Below, piece by piece: positions 1 to 10,140 of a stretch of 52,473 bases of DNA (position 1 is the stretch's first letter; every line of letters begins with the position of its first letter). A model generated the notes under the pieces. That model was not told where the DNA came from, did not search any database, and saw only the letters and a program-made list of their open reading frames with translations. The DNA is taken from assembly GCA_033557835.1 (NCBI GenBank), contig JAWQRO010000148.1, positions 1 through 52,473 on the forward strand, written 5' to 3'. The translations under genes were made by a program, and so were the position numbers. The DNA comes from Helochares maculicollis (lineage: Eukaryota > Arthropoda > Insecta > Coleoptera > Hydrophilidae).

Positions 1-660
1 CTAATAAATATATCAAGATCCCTACTTCCAGAAATCAATAGAAGAATTAAACTTGCATGGAGAGCATTTGGAGAGCAGAGCAGAACATTCGACCAATGTA
101 TCCTTCCAGTCCTAACTTACGGCTGCCAAACCTGGACTCTTAATGCAACCGTTAAAAATAAGTTAGCCACTACCCAAAGATCAATGAAAAGATCAATGTT
201 AGGCATTACAAAGAGAGATCGAAAAAGAAACACATGGATTAGAGAAAAGATCAAAATAACAGACATAATCCAAAGAGTCAAATCCCTGAAATGGCAATGG
301 GCGGGACACATAGCAAGAAGGACAGACAATAGATGGACAACAAAAATAATAGAATGGTATCCCAGAGGTACTAAGAGATTCAGAAAATGCCCCAAAGACA
401 GATGGGACTGAGACATCAGAAGACTTGCAGGAACAAGCTGGTTCAGGCTAGCCGGAAACCGCAATAAATGGAAGTTGCTGGAACAAGAACACACACGGCA
501 AGTGGTAGGGATAACCACGTAAAAATACACTAAGACATCCCCTCTTCAGAAGAAGAGAGAAGCACGCGAACAACATTGTGTAAAAATAAAATAATAACTA
601 ATTAATTAAGGAGATCTCACTTTGAAATACAGGTTGATATGGCTGATAATGATGATGATA
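1..660 (+). mobile_element. RTE-clade non-LTR retrotransposon, 3' fragment (decayed)
   Basis: Frame 1 runs from the window edge to a stop at 520-522 and reads as the C-terminal part of an endonuclease/reverse transcriptase of the insect RTE type, downstream of the RT palm. Recognisable family motifs, in order, are EINRRIKLAW, ILPVLTYG, TWTL, LGITKRDRKRNTWIRE, LKWQWAGHIARRTD and the final segment RRLAGTSWFRLAGNR. The element would copy itself by target-primed reverse transcription, but this copy is dead. A stop (tga, 409-411) interrupts the frame between RWD and DIRRLAG. Between AWRAFG and FDQC the family normally has a longer block, so a small in-frame deletion is likely there. The 3' UTR follows and ends in a short GAT repeat at about 644-660, typical of RTE tails. 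The 5' part lies outside the window. Identification by motif recall is strong; the deletion is inferred. Confidence 0.9.
644..660 (+). repeat. short (GAT)n tail of the RTE element
   Basis: The sequence ggctgataatgatgatgata at 641-660 is the simple-repeat 3' terminus expected for RTE elements, which end in short tandem repeats, not long poly(A). It marks the 3' boundary of the retrotransposon. Confidence 0.7.
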
Positions 661-665
661 TATAA

Positions 666-1216
666 TATATAACTGCTGCGACTAAAAATATTTGCGATGT
701 TTATCCAAGCGCATTGGAAGTTCGAAAATGCCAAAGATGGTTCTCCAAGTTTAGATCAGGCAATTTTGATCTCTCGGACGCCTGCCCAACGATCAGGAAG
801 ACCTACAACATTAATAACGACGCGCTAAGAGCAAAAATGGAAGCAAATCCATGTCAAACAATTGAGGAACTTTCAAACGGCCTTAACCAACCTTGGTCAA
901 CCATCCAAGAATATTTGCCGCAGATTGGAAAAATAACCAGAGCTGGTGTTTGGATCCCCCATAATCTATCCGAACAGAATAAAGCCAACCGATCCATCAC
1001 GTGCAACGTATTGCTTCAACGGCATCGTATAGATCCGTTTTTTGATCGCTTGATCACTAGAGACGAAAAATAGGTCTTGTACGACAATCCGAAACGCAAA
1101 AGGCAGTGGCTCAGCCGAAATGAATCACCACGAACTACTGCAAAGCTGTCTATTGTGAACAATTTGAACGAATAAACCGGTCTTTGATTGAAAAATATCC
1201 GGCAATTGTCAACAGA
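666..1216 (+). pseudogene. mariner-family transposase fragment, internally deleted
   Basis: The frame is open from 666 and reads as a mariner (Tc1/mariner, DD34D) transposase missing roughly its first 15-20 residues. Visible motifs: NICDVY, CQRWFSKFRSGNFDLSD (first helix-turn-helix), then a second HTH region, a WIPHNL version of the family WVPHEL linker, DPFFDRLITRDEK (catalytic D1 in TRDE) and VLYDNPKRKRQW. A tgg-to-tag change gives a stop at 1071-1073, in the position of the usual W of DEKW. After AKLSIVNN the match jumps, in another frame, to INRSLIEKYPAIVNR at about 1172-1216, which normally lies just before the second catalytic aspartate. The central catalytic block is therefore deleted and everything after this point is absent. 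No inverted repeats remain. The fragment starts directly behind the RTE tail. Confidence 0.88.
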
Positions 1217-1221
1217 ATTGG

Positions 1222-1245
1222 GGTGGGAGGCATTGCCTCACCCAC

Positions 1246-1246
<1 letters not shown>
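1222..1246. repeat. imperfect inverted repeat at mariner end
   Basis: ggtggg-aggca is followed by tgcct-cacccacc. The two arms pair with a two-base bulge around a very short loop. It sits at the break where mariner similarity stops and the microsatellite begins, so it may mark the rearrangement point. Confidence 0.4.

Positions 1247-1305
<59 letters not shown>
1246..1305. repeat. (CA)n(TA)n compound microsatellite
   Basis: An uninterrupted CA run of about eight units passes directly into a TA run of about 22 units ending near 1305. It is a simple-sequence repeat and likely to vary in length between individuals. Confidence 0.97.
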
Positions 1306-1308
<3 letters not shown>

Positions 1309-3110
1309 TCACGCGAAATCACTTTAATGTTTTCCACTTATTCTGAATTTTCAGATTATCACTAGAGACATTGTTAATTTAATATAAATCTGTGTATTTA
1401 GTCTGAAAAGTGCAGCTATATTGACGTCAATTTTCCCAAATCATTAATAAGAACCAACACTTTAATTGGTATAAATTCCTTGTAATTGGTTATTTGGAAC
1501 CTAAATTTATGTACTGGTTGTTAAGGGAAAATTATATTAAGCCTGTGATCTAGTAGCCTTTGATTGAAATCCGCTCTAGGTAAGAAAATATTTATCAAGG
1601 CATCTTACATTGTCTTAAGTTATCGAAAATATAGTAAAGGAAGGTAACGACAGTTATGTTTAAATTGGACCTGAAGATATGGGATAGGTCTTATCTTCTT
1701 GAGTTCCGCAATCAATCATTTTTGGCATGCCCTTTACGTATGTACAAGTTGTGTATCTTCAATACACTACGTTTCATTTTGTACAATTCGCTAAAACATG
1801 GAGATCCTAAAATGAAAATATAGTCAAGATCTTGTATATACGCTAAAATTGCAACATTCCGAGCAATTGATAAACATTTAAGATTGCTTATAACTTCTTG
1901 CTACGAACACAAGACATTATAAACATGACTATAGTCATCAAATGCACATTACAATATTTATTAAAATTTGTTTGGCATAAAGATAACAACGTTAAGAAAG
2001 AACTAGGGCCACGAGAGTCTAATTAAAGAGTTGAGACTTGTAACAGATAAAATTTTATTTATTTATCTGAACTTCAAATGATTATGATTATTATGTAACT
2101 ATATTAATGGTCTACTACTATTTTGCCATACATGTATAGTGTCTGTAGAGTTTTTTAAAAGGGTGGGATAATGTTAAGTTTTCATAGTGGCACCGATCCG
2201 AGTAAGACGATTTCTAAAGACTGCTCCATAAATCCATGTGAATTTGAGTGACTTTAACGTCATCGGTCGATTTCGGCTTATTGGCATGGGACTATGACCT
2301 CATGTCAATAGCATTGAACTTCTAGGTCGAGTGAATCTGATGCGGATGTAATCATTTGTAGCGATACAAAATTCCGCAAGTTAAAGTCTGCAAAAAGTCG
2401 AGTTCTTGTGCGTGGTGAGGAATTAGCTGCCCGGGGTTTTCCTGCACTTTTTCACGGACCGCGACAATGTTTTCGGCAAACCTGGCATTTCTTTACTGTA
2501 CGCCTGATTGTTTATCGAGCCGGTCTTCGCGTATTTGATCATCAAATGTTGGAGAGTCAACTTGAAAACAACTGCACAACGTTTACACTATATAACATAC
2601 AATTTGATAATATAGGTTTATCATGTTGACATGCTATATATTATGTAACTTCTCGTGGTGACTTGGACAGCATAGACAGAGACCACCAGAACAACATGGT
2701 TGCCACAAGGAGTCAACATCGACCTGCCCTAATTGAAAAACCCTATATAAGATAAAATAAAGACACTCCAGATGTATTTAATTTAAATATGGTCAACGAA
2801 AAAAATCTAAAACTAAATACGAATACTTATTTGCCAGAAACTGTCTGTGCGTGTGTTTGTTAAGTTCACTGGTTTGAGCAGGAACACCTTGAAGAATACA
2901 AATTTTTGTATGATTGCATTAAAAAACCGCACTGAATTTAATAAATTAGCTTGTGTTTCTATTACACACAGATGCATGTTTGGTTGCCTCAATAAAGCAG
3001 CTAAATTAACTAGAATCTAATAATTTTATATCTTGCCTAACAACTCTACCGCATTTGTAATTGCTTCGTAATTCTTACACACCTACTAGACAGCCTGTCT
3101 TTCCCTCATA
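1306..3110. other. AT-rich non-coding stretch
   Basis: No convincing gene or transposon was seen. A somewhat less AT-rich patch lies at about 2160-2560 and contains a 73-codon frame (2408-2629) with no recognisable motif; I treat it as chance. A perfect TGACGTCA lies at 1422-1429. Confidence 0.6.
1422..1429. promoter_or_regulatory. CRE-like palindrome TGACGTCA
   Basis: A perfect 8-bp cAMP-response-element palindrome in context ttgacgtcaatt, the same 12-base context found again at 9807-9818. Sequence match only; no adjacent promoter is visible. Confidence 0.3.
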
Positions 3111-3165
3111 GCAAGCAATAGACTTCATATCAAGCAATAAACTTCATTGCAAGCAATGAAATCTA
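3111..3165 (+). repeat. 19-bp tandem repeat, three units
   Basis: Units start at 3111, 3130 and 3149 with consensus gcaagcaatanacttcatn. The first two differ at few positions and the third is degenerate in its second half. It is a minisatellite-like local duplication with no coding content. Confidence 0.8.
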
Positions 3166-3673
3166 CAATTCATTGTCGACAAGAAAATCTTGGTCCGCAA
3201 GCATCCTTGATATTACTATTAAATGTTAAACAAATAGCAATTGCGAAACGTAATAAACACAATTACAATATTAGTAATGCGAACAGATTTACAGATATGT
3301 ATATTTCAGGACAAATCATGGCAGCCCGAACCATGTAAATAGACTGCAATATCAACAAATTGTATGACAGAATGCTGTATTATTTCTCATCAATGCGTCT
3401 ATACTCGTGGCATGGCACTCCATATACATTATCGATGTTTGCTGATTGCATAAAATTGCAAATGCCGCACACTGTCAATAAGTGTTATGAAATCGTGCTT
3501 ATAGAATTTATGGGCTGTGTGCCTGGCTACACCTACATTCATAAATCTAGTTCAACTACATCCTTATATAGGTGTTTATTGTATCGGCTTACCAAAAACG
3601 ATGTACGCCGATTACTGCGATTGGCAAATAATAGATTTTGTGTTGTATAGGTCATGAGGTTGTTGAAGCTGAG

Positions 3674-3681
3674 TGACGTCA
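3674..3681. promoter_or_regulatory. CRE-like palindrome TGACGTCA
   Basis: A second perfect TGACGTCA, in context gagtgacgtcacgac. No TATA box or gene start was identified next to it. Confidence 0.3.
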
Positions 3682-4186
3682 CGACTGTGAGGGTACTAAA
3701 GGTCGTCGAATTGCAAAGTACGCATAAATCGAGGCATTTTTGATTTATCTGTCTCTTATGCAGGCAATTCAAAGTCACAGCAAAAAACATTCATGTATAC
3801 ATCTAATCGAGTCAATTGGCTGAGCTATCAACAATTTAGAAAAACTTCCCATATTCACTATGTTTCCTCGACTTTTCTGATGTATGTAGTGAATATAACG
3901 TAGAATTAACGCTTAGAGTGATTTAAAGGCGGTAGATTTCAAGATGTATGTATGAGTCGCCCGCTGCCAATTATTTACAATCTGAAACAGCTCCAAGTTT
4001 CAGGAATGCTCGCACGCCTGAAATTGTTACGAAACTTTCATAGCATCAGCAGAGGGCAAAGCCAGCAGTTGAAGCAAAAGTGAGATAGAAATAGAACTAC
4101 CTGTTATTTATTTCAATTTCGAGCCTCTTGCCAATGATGTAACTTCAAAATGGACTAGGCCGGAAATACTTTTGATTCTCGAATTG

Positions 4187-4211
4187 AATTTAATTTAGCG
4201 TAAATTAAATT
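4187..4211. repeat. perfect inverted repeat, 11-bp arms
   Basis: aatttaattta, a 3-base spacer gcg, then taaattaaatt. The arms are exactly complementary. It could form a cruciform or bind a dimer of AT-rich-site proteins; no larger element with terminal repeats was seen around it. Confidence 0.75.
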
Positions 4212-6529
4212 TATTTGATACTCCCACTGCTGTTTACTTGCCGCTAGTGGGAAGGACTATTTATTGTGCTTGTAGAAGACGCAATTTTCGTCTGATTTGA
4301 CTCACAGAAAAGTCATTCTGCTTTAAAATCATGATTGAATTATAATTATACATCTCAAAATCAAGTCACTTGTCTCAACTACAATGTTAAGTACAACATT
4401 GGATGTTGGTAAAACACTCATAGACAATGCAAAAACAAGGTGGAAGAAAATGTTTGTTGGCGTAAAAATATTTATGGTCTTTTTACTTGCTGCACTTAAT
4501 GGTATAGATCGTCATAGAATAATTGCATAGAGAGGTAATAACCACCAAGTCAGTCGGTCGTCCCTACTGCGAAATCAATTAACGTCAATTAAAACAATGC
4601 CAAGATCAAGATAAGCAGTAATTCGTCTGTACAACCTTGGCATTCTTAATGATTTTTTTGCACAGCGTAGTTCGATCGTTATAGTTGAATTATCGCAAAG
4701 AGCCAAGTGATTACTTGATATATTTAGAAAACCAGGAAAGTGATAAAAATTCCTGTTCAATGATTTTAAACGTACAGGTGTGCAATTTACGGTGTTAAAT
4801 CTGATTTTATGTTGCGTATAAAACGACGGATTTGTCTTAGCCAAGGACTTTTTCTATATACGATTACCGGATTGTTAACTCCTTAATTGCCATTTGAAAC
4901 TTTTATTTTGTTGTAAGTTATTTTTGCACCCAACCTAGTTTTTTGTACAGAGCTTTAAATTATGAACGCGTCTTAGGAGTACAGGAAGTGCAGAGTCTAA
5001 TCTATAAAATTAAATGGAGTATCAAAGCAATAAATAAAAGTGATACTTTTCTAACGAATGATATTAAAAACCCACCTAATTGAAATATGATCGGTGGGAT
5101 GTCCTGCGAGGGTTTTATGAATTGCGAAGCTCTCGAATAGGAAAAAATGTATGGACCGTAGACTTAGAGACCTACTGAATATAGTAGCCAAAAAGCATGT
5201 TTATGGCTACCTTTTTTACTTATATGAGTCCCGAGGGCCCCATAGGGCCCAGCTGATTCGCTGGAATTTTTTAACCGTCGCTGTGCCTCTCCAGAAATTT
5301 AAAGCTATTGATATGCAAGACATGGCCCCGCAAGGAAGAATTATCGGCAATTCAGCGCGTTGTATTAGGGTTGAATGGGGTGCCAGGCTTGCATAGAGGC
5401 TTGGGTTGTCACATCTGTATCCCGGGCTTCTCTAATATATCCCCAAATCGGGCTCCATCCACCCGCCTGCCTCGCCTAGCTTGCAGATTTACATAGTCGT
5501 AAAAAGTGGACTCGAGCTGGAAAACCTTTGCTGTAGGGTGACTTGCCCTACTTGTCCCATAAACATTTTTAAGTATAATATTCTCTGATTAAAACCGTTT
5601 CAACAAGTCATTAATGAGAGGTGAAAGTTCAACTTGTTTTGCATAAATAGATTTTTCTTCCTCCGGTGTTGCTTAGAACTATTTTTTAAAAAGGATCTTT
5701 ACTTAAAAAATTTAAAGTAATTTGGGAAAGACTTTTTCAAACAGCAAGAAACATTACGAATTGAGTTTGCTCATAAATGGCGCATGGTTTTTTTTGCAAT
5801 ATTGCTGAGTATGTGCATTGAGTGAATTGAGCTGCTTATAAAATTGGCGTCAGTAAACAGAATATATATATGGATGGTTATCCAATATTCTGCTATTTAT
5901 AAACGCACTTTATTAGTTAAAATCATACGTTTAGTTTATGATTGCAATGAAGCCAATGGAAGCAATATGGTCCAAGCCCCATGCATCTGACGATTGTCGT
6001 CTTTTAGTGCACTAGCAATAAAAATCATAGCCAAGCAAAATATGATTTTTAATAACAATAATAAAAGGAGGAAGTTCGCAAGTCGAAATGGGGTTTTTGC
6101 GTCCGCAACTCTTACTTAACTAAGAGCAAAACTTCCATAATAATGTAGTTTTACGACCATAGGAGCCATGGCAATTACATATATTTACTCGTGAGCGCAC
6201 TTAATACGTGCACCGAAACGAGAATTGTATTATGACTTTACGTTGTTTACTACTAAAGAGATAGAAGTTGAAATACTCTGAAATTGGAGCTATTATAATG
6301 GCTTCCCTCGAGCTCTAACGTTTTTAAATGCCATAAACAAACGCTTTTTCCATTGATAACCTGGATTCGCTTTGAGCGTATCTATTGGCTTCTCTTTCAT
6401 TGATAGTATTTTTAAAAACTTCTCTTGTTTCGAAAAATATGGGTATCTCTCTACGGTATGCAAGAATGCATATACTACAGCTATGTATACTAATATATTT
6501 TTTTTTGTTTTTTGTTTCTCCGGCATTTA

Positions 6530-7560
6530 TTTTCCAGTTCTATTTTCCTAGCCTCCGCTTTCAGACCTTTTGTTATCATGGCTTTATCCATACTATCACT
6601 GTATAGTCTCTTTCGTCGCCCTTGACTTCTTCATCCTTTTGGGTTCCAGCTTTAAAATTTTTATTTTTTATCGTCTTTTACAGTTCTAATAATGATTCCT
6701 TTTATTTCCATGCCTTACCTTATTTTTTTATTTGAGATAATATTGCTTGAATTCTGAACCATCTTGTTTTATGTACACTTTTGTTTATATTTTCATTGAA
6801 ATATTTGCTAAGTACTAGTTAATGTAGCTGCTTAATCTCTGGACTTCCATCCTTGACTGTTAAATATTATGAAAATCCATTTTAGCTGTTGAATAGTTGT
6901 CTATAACCCAATGAACCTTACAGTTAAAATTTTTGTCGTCATAGTGATCGACTAAGATCAAACTGGTACACCCATACTTCCACATTTTCTTTTCCAATTT
7001 TGAATGGTTTGTTCAACATCTTTCAGGAGACACTTACAGGTTTAAAACATGATACAAAATTGTTTCCAATCTTAATAGCAATGTTAATGTTCTAGTACAT
7101 TACATTCTTTACTGTCGGTTACCATTTCTCGACATTAAGTCCCATTTTAGCCTATTTAATATTTTTATTATTATTTAGCCATACAGTCCTCTAATATGGA
7201 TACGAAGTTAATACTCTCCTAAACCAATCATTGTTTATAGGCTCCATCCATGCAATAAGTGTCTTTTCGTCCATTCTGCTGAGAACTGGTTTATATTCAT
7301 GGCTTCTTCCATTGTAGTTTTGAGCATACGAAACTATTTTTCCCAATCATATTGGATTACCTCAGGTAGGATTTCTTCAGTTTTTGATATTGTCGAACTT
7401 CACAACTCTGCTTCTGACATTTCAGAATGTGTTCTGATTTTGTTGTTGCCGTTACGTTTATCGGATTCGGATTGTGGTCTATTCTGTACTAATAACTTCT
7501 TGCTTAATTTTATAAAATACGTTTGCCATTCTTCTACATGTATCTATTATATATAAAATT
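6530..7560 (-). mobile_element. very decayed LINE C-terminal region
   Basis: The region is T-rich on the plus strand. Read on the minus strand it gives scattered pieces resembling the C-terminal region of insect non-LTR retrotransposons: AEWTKRHLLHGWS near 7240 (compare the family pattern W..K.LHG), KNFNCKVHWVIDNYST near 6910, and GRRKRLYSDSMDKAM followed by TKGLKAEAR near 6540-6625 (the usual tail pattern G-R-x-K-x-R-W/Y-x-D followed by a lysine-rich helix). The pieces are in different frames and separated by many stops, so this is an old copy. Assignment rests on motif recall. Clade and exact ends are uncertain, and the second piece is the weakest. Confidence 0.45.
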
Positions 7561-9780
7561 TCTCCATATATTTTCTATGGTTTTGACATCTTACACAATT
7601 TGAAACTTTCTGTATATATTTTTTTTCATCAGCCATATTCACTGATTTCAGCTATGTTACATGACTTAATTTTATGGGCAGGAATAGGCATATAATGTTG
7701 TTATTCATTACAAATGTTTCAATATTCTTATTTAAGCGTGAAAAAAATTAAGCCAGAGCAATCAAACCCGTTGCTCTAATTTATATTTTTATACAATAGA
7801 AATCTATCCATGACACAGAACTCTTCCAATCTGAAAATTTTAAGCTACAGCAAATATCTAAAGTTAGTTTTATCTTACACGCACTTAACTGCAGTACTTC
7901 AATTTACAGTTTTAAAGAAATCATGCTCATAAAATAAGACTCTCATTTCTTATAGAGTTCAAATTGTTTGTGATATTTTTTTAAATTTTTAATAAACACA
8001 ATACGGAAATTTACATTATATGACAATTTCATAATATCAGAATGGCATTTTGTATTTCTAACTTTTCATAATCAGAACCAACAACTGTATGTAAGCGCCT
8101 AATTTGCTTGAAAATCAAGTATTTTGTCAATCAAGATTATAAGTGGGTAGCCATTAATTTGAGCATATTTCAGCTGACAACTATTGCTTACTCAATAGAT
8201 TACAATTACATATCGGCGCACTATTCTTTCAGATCTCGGCATTAAATTCGATGACTTAGTCCTGCAAACTTAGTTATTAGTACCTAGAAGATGAATTACT
8301 TTAACATTGATATGGGTGTTTAACATTTCATCATGTTTCTGGACACTATTACTTAACATGTATGAATTAGAAATGACAATATACCGGAATACCTTATTCT
8401 GAAAAGTTTGTAGTTTTATCAAGAGACCATTTTAATGGTCTCTATTGACTTCTAAATAATCTAGCTTCTGGTTTAATTTATACACGAAGGACATCTATAT
8501 GGATAATAAGTTAGGCGACATTAGAGTCCGAAAAATAGGACCTTTTGTGATTGCATATGATTGAATGTAAATTATAATTTTTATTGAATAATTTATACAA
8601 AATTTACTGATGTGCAGCGGTTTGGGACGACTTTTGGAACGGGCCACGGCTGTTCCAGTTAATATATTGGTCTCCTCCAAAGAGAAAAAGTACAAATTTC
8701 GCAAACAAATCGCTAGAAAAATTTTAATAGCAAAATCATACATACTTATTTAGATAACACATTTTTAAAGAACTAGAACCAACTATAATACCGCAGTGGT
8801 GGTGCCTAACAATGAGTTGATTTTTGATGTTGCGTTAGACTGATGTAGCTCTGATAACTGTTTTGAAAAAAGAGCTGCTTTTTTAAATATTTTTGATTCA
8901 CTTGCCTGATTTAAAAGCCTCATAACAGCAAGAGTTTTGCATTTCTAGTTTTAGATTTCCTTTTAAACTTTACCAATTTTTGACTTCAACTCGAGTTATC
9001 TTCATTTGTTATGAATTTAATTTTCTTTTTGCTATTATACTCATCTTGTTGTAAGATTTTGGCGAAAAAGTCAAGTTGTTGTCCCAGCGTATTATTTTAA
9101 GCACAATATTAGTCCTAATTTTGCATTCTAATTCCTTTTATAGGTGCACCAATGAATTGACTTTTACCTTAAAGATGATTTAATATATTTTCATTTACAG
9201 TCAGTATATTACAGAGTTCTCAGATTACTTTTCTTGCTCTTTAACTTTATTAGAAATGAATTTAGATTCTTATCCCTCATTTTTGGCCTTAAAGCCTCCT
9301 TCGATGACAAATTTATCACTAAGAGCCGATATGAAACTTTACTCTTTCTTTGTGGAGATATCTGGAGGATACTGCTGCATTCACAATATCTGTTTCACTA
9401 AATTTATTCATTGCTCATACCAAACAAATGCCTCCTTATGGCGTAGAGTATGTTGTCTTTCATCGAGAGAGCAATACAATTTCTCTCTCGGTCTCTGGGG
9501 TGTGTTGCTTCTATAAAATCTATAGAGACATCAATTAGGGAAAATTATCAAGCGTTCTCGAAACGTGCAAACTATCTAGTATACAAGCATGCAATTAGAG
9601 TATTAATTTCACAGTAAAATGCATTCTATTAAAATATCTATAATTTGCAAATAAGTGTCAACACTCCACCTTAAAGTGTTCTCGATGCATGTTTATTTAA
9701 AGCAATTCGTAACTGCATGGGAGAGAATGATTTAGACAATTAGTAAGATTAGTGAAATTCGAGTTATTTCCGTGGTAATC
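7561..9780. other. AT-rich non-coding stretch
   Basis: No gene recognised. Overlapping frames at 9256-9516 and 9350-9538 are short and without motifs. A 22-bp perfect inverted repeat lies at 8422-8443. Confidence 0.6.
8422..8443. repeat. perfect inverted repeat, 10-bp arms
   Basis: agagaccatt, spacer tt, aatggtctct. Arms are fully complementary, and the sequence is less AT-biased than its surroundings. It may be a dimeric protein site or the centre of an old palindromic insertion; nothing flanking decides this. Confidence 0.75.
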
Positions 9781-9807
9781 ACTCTTATCTTCGTGGGAAC
9801 AAATTCT

Positions 9808-9815
9808 TGACGTCA
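9808..9815. promoter_or_regulatory. CRE-like palindrome TGACGTCA
   Basis: Third perfect copy of this palindrome in the first 10 kb, again as ttgacgtcaatt. It lies at the start of the island that contains the stacked palindromes. Confidence 0.35.
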
Positions 9816-9956
9816 ATTATTCAAAATAATCGTAAATTTAGACTGCCAAATTTCGGAATAAATTTAGAAAAGCGCTCGCGCTGCAGAGGTTGCCAATCGT
9901 TTCTGTGTAATATCCCCGAGATAAACATATTGTAAGCCACTAAAATTATACACACC

Positions 9957-9976
9957 TGACTTAAGTCACAGCTGTG
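9957..9976. promoter_or_regulatory. two overlapping perfect palindromes with E-boxes
   Basis: TGACTTAAGTCA (12 bp, 9957-9968) overlaps CACAGCTGTG (10 bp, 9967-9976) by two bases. The first is an AP-1/bZIP-like pair of TGAC half-sites; the second contains the E-box CAGCTG. A second E-box, CACCTG, overlaps from the left (9953-9958). Such an arrangement would suit cooperative dimers of bZIP and bHLH proteins, though binding is not shown. Confidence 0.45.
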
Positions 9977-10140
9977 GAAGTGACAGAAAACGTTTCGCGG
10001 AGGCCAAGGTTAAGAATTTGGGTTTTTTGCAACAAAATTTCTAGAATGTGCTCTCCGTTTTTTATCCATTCCGCGGCTACCCGATTCTCCTAAATGTGGA
10101 ATTTTCCATATTTGCTTAGGCCGAGTCACGATGTTTCCAC

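Larger units (their letters stand above)
3166..6529. other. AT-rich non-coding stretch
   Basis: No recognisable gene. A 96-codon frame at 3360-3650 on the plus strand has an unremarkable composition and no motif. A denser patch at about 5220-5480 includes two GGGCCC hexamers four bases apart (5235-5250). At 6293-6526 the minus strand carries a 77-codon frame immediately beyond the 3' end of the decayed LINE; I regard it as incidental. Confidence 0.55.
9781..10140. promoter_or_regulatory. candidate regulatory island with stacked palindromes
   Basis: A block of more balanced composition within AT-rich DNA, with no open frame. It carries a perfect TGACGTCA (9808-9815), an AGCGC/GCGCT pair near 9870, and two overlapping perfect palindromes at 9957-9976 that include E-boxes. 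The density of site-like words without coding capacity suggests an enhancer or other cis-element. This is inference from composition and motifs only. Confidence 0.35.

Noticed and set aside
3111..3165. Regularly spaced repeats as a CRISPR array
   Set aside because: Units are contiguous with no spacers, only three copies, in eukaryotic DNA.
3360..3650. 96-codon plus-strand frame
   Set aside because: A length expected by chance in this much AT-rich DNA, with no recognisable motif and no supporting signals.
5235..5250. Paired GGGCCC hexamers
   Set aside because: Each is a short self-palindrome; four bases apart in a GC-elevated patch they need no special explanation.
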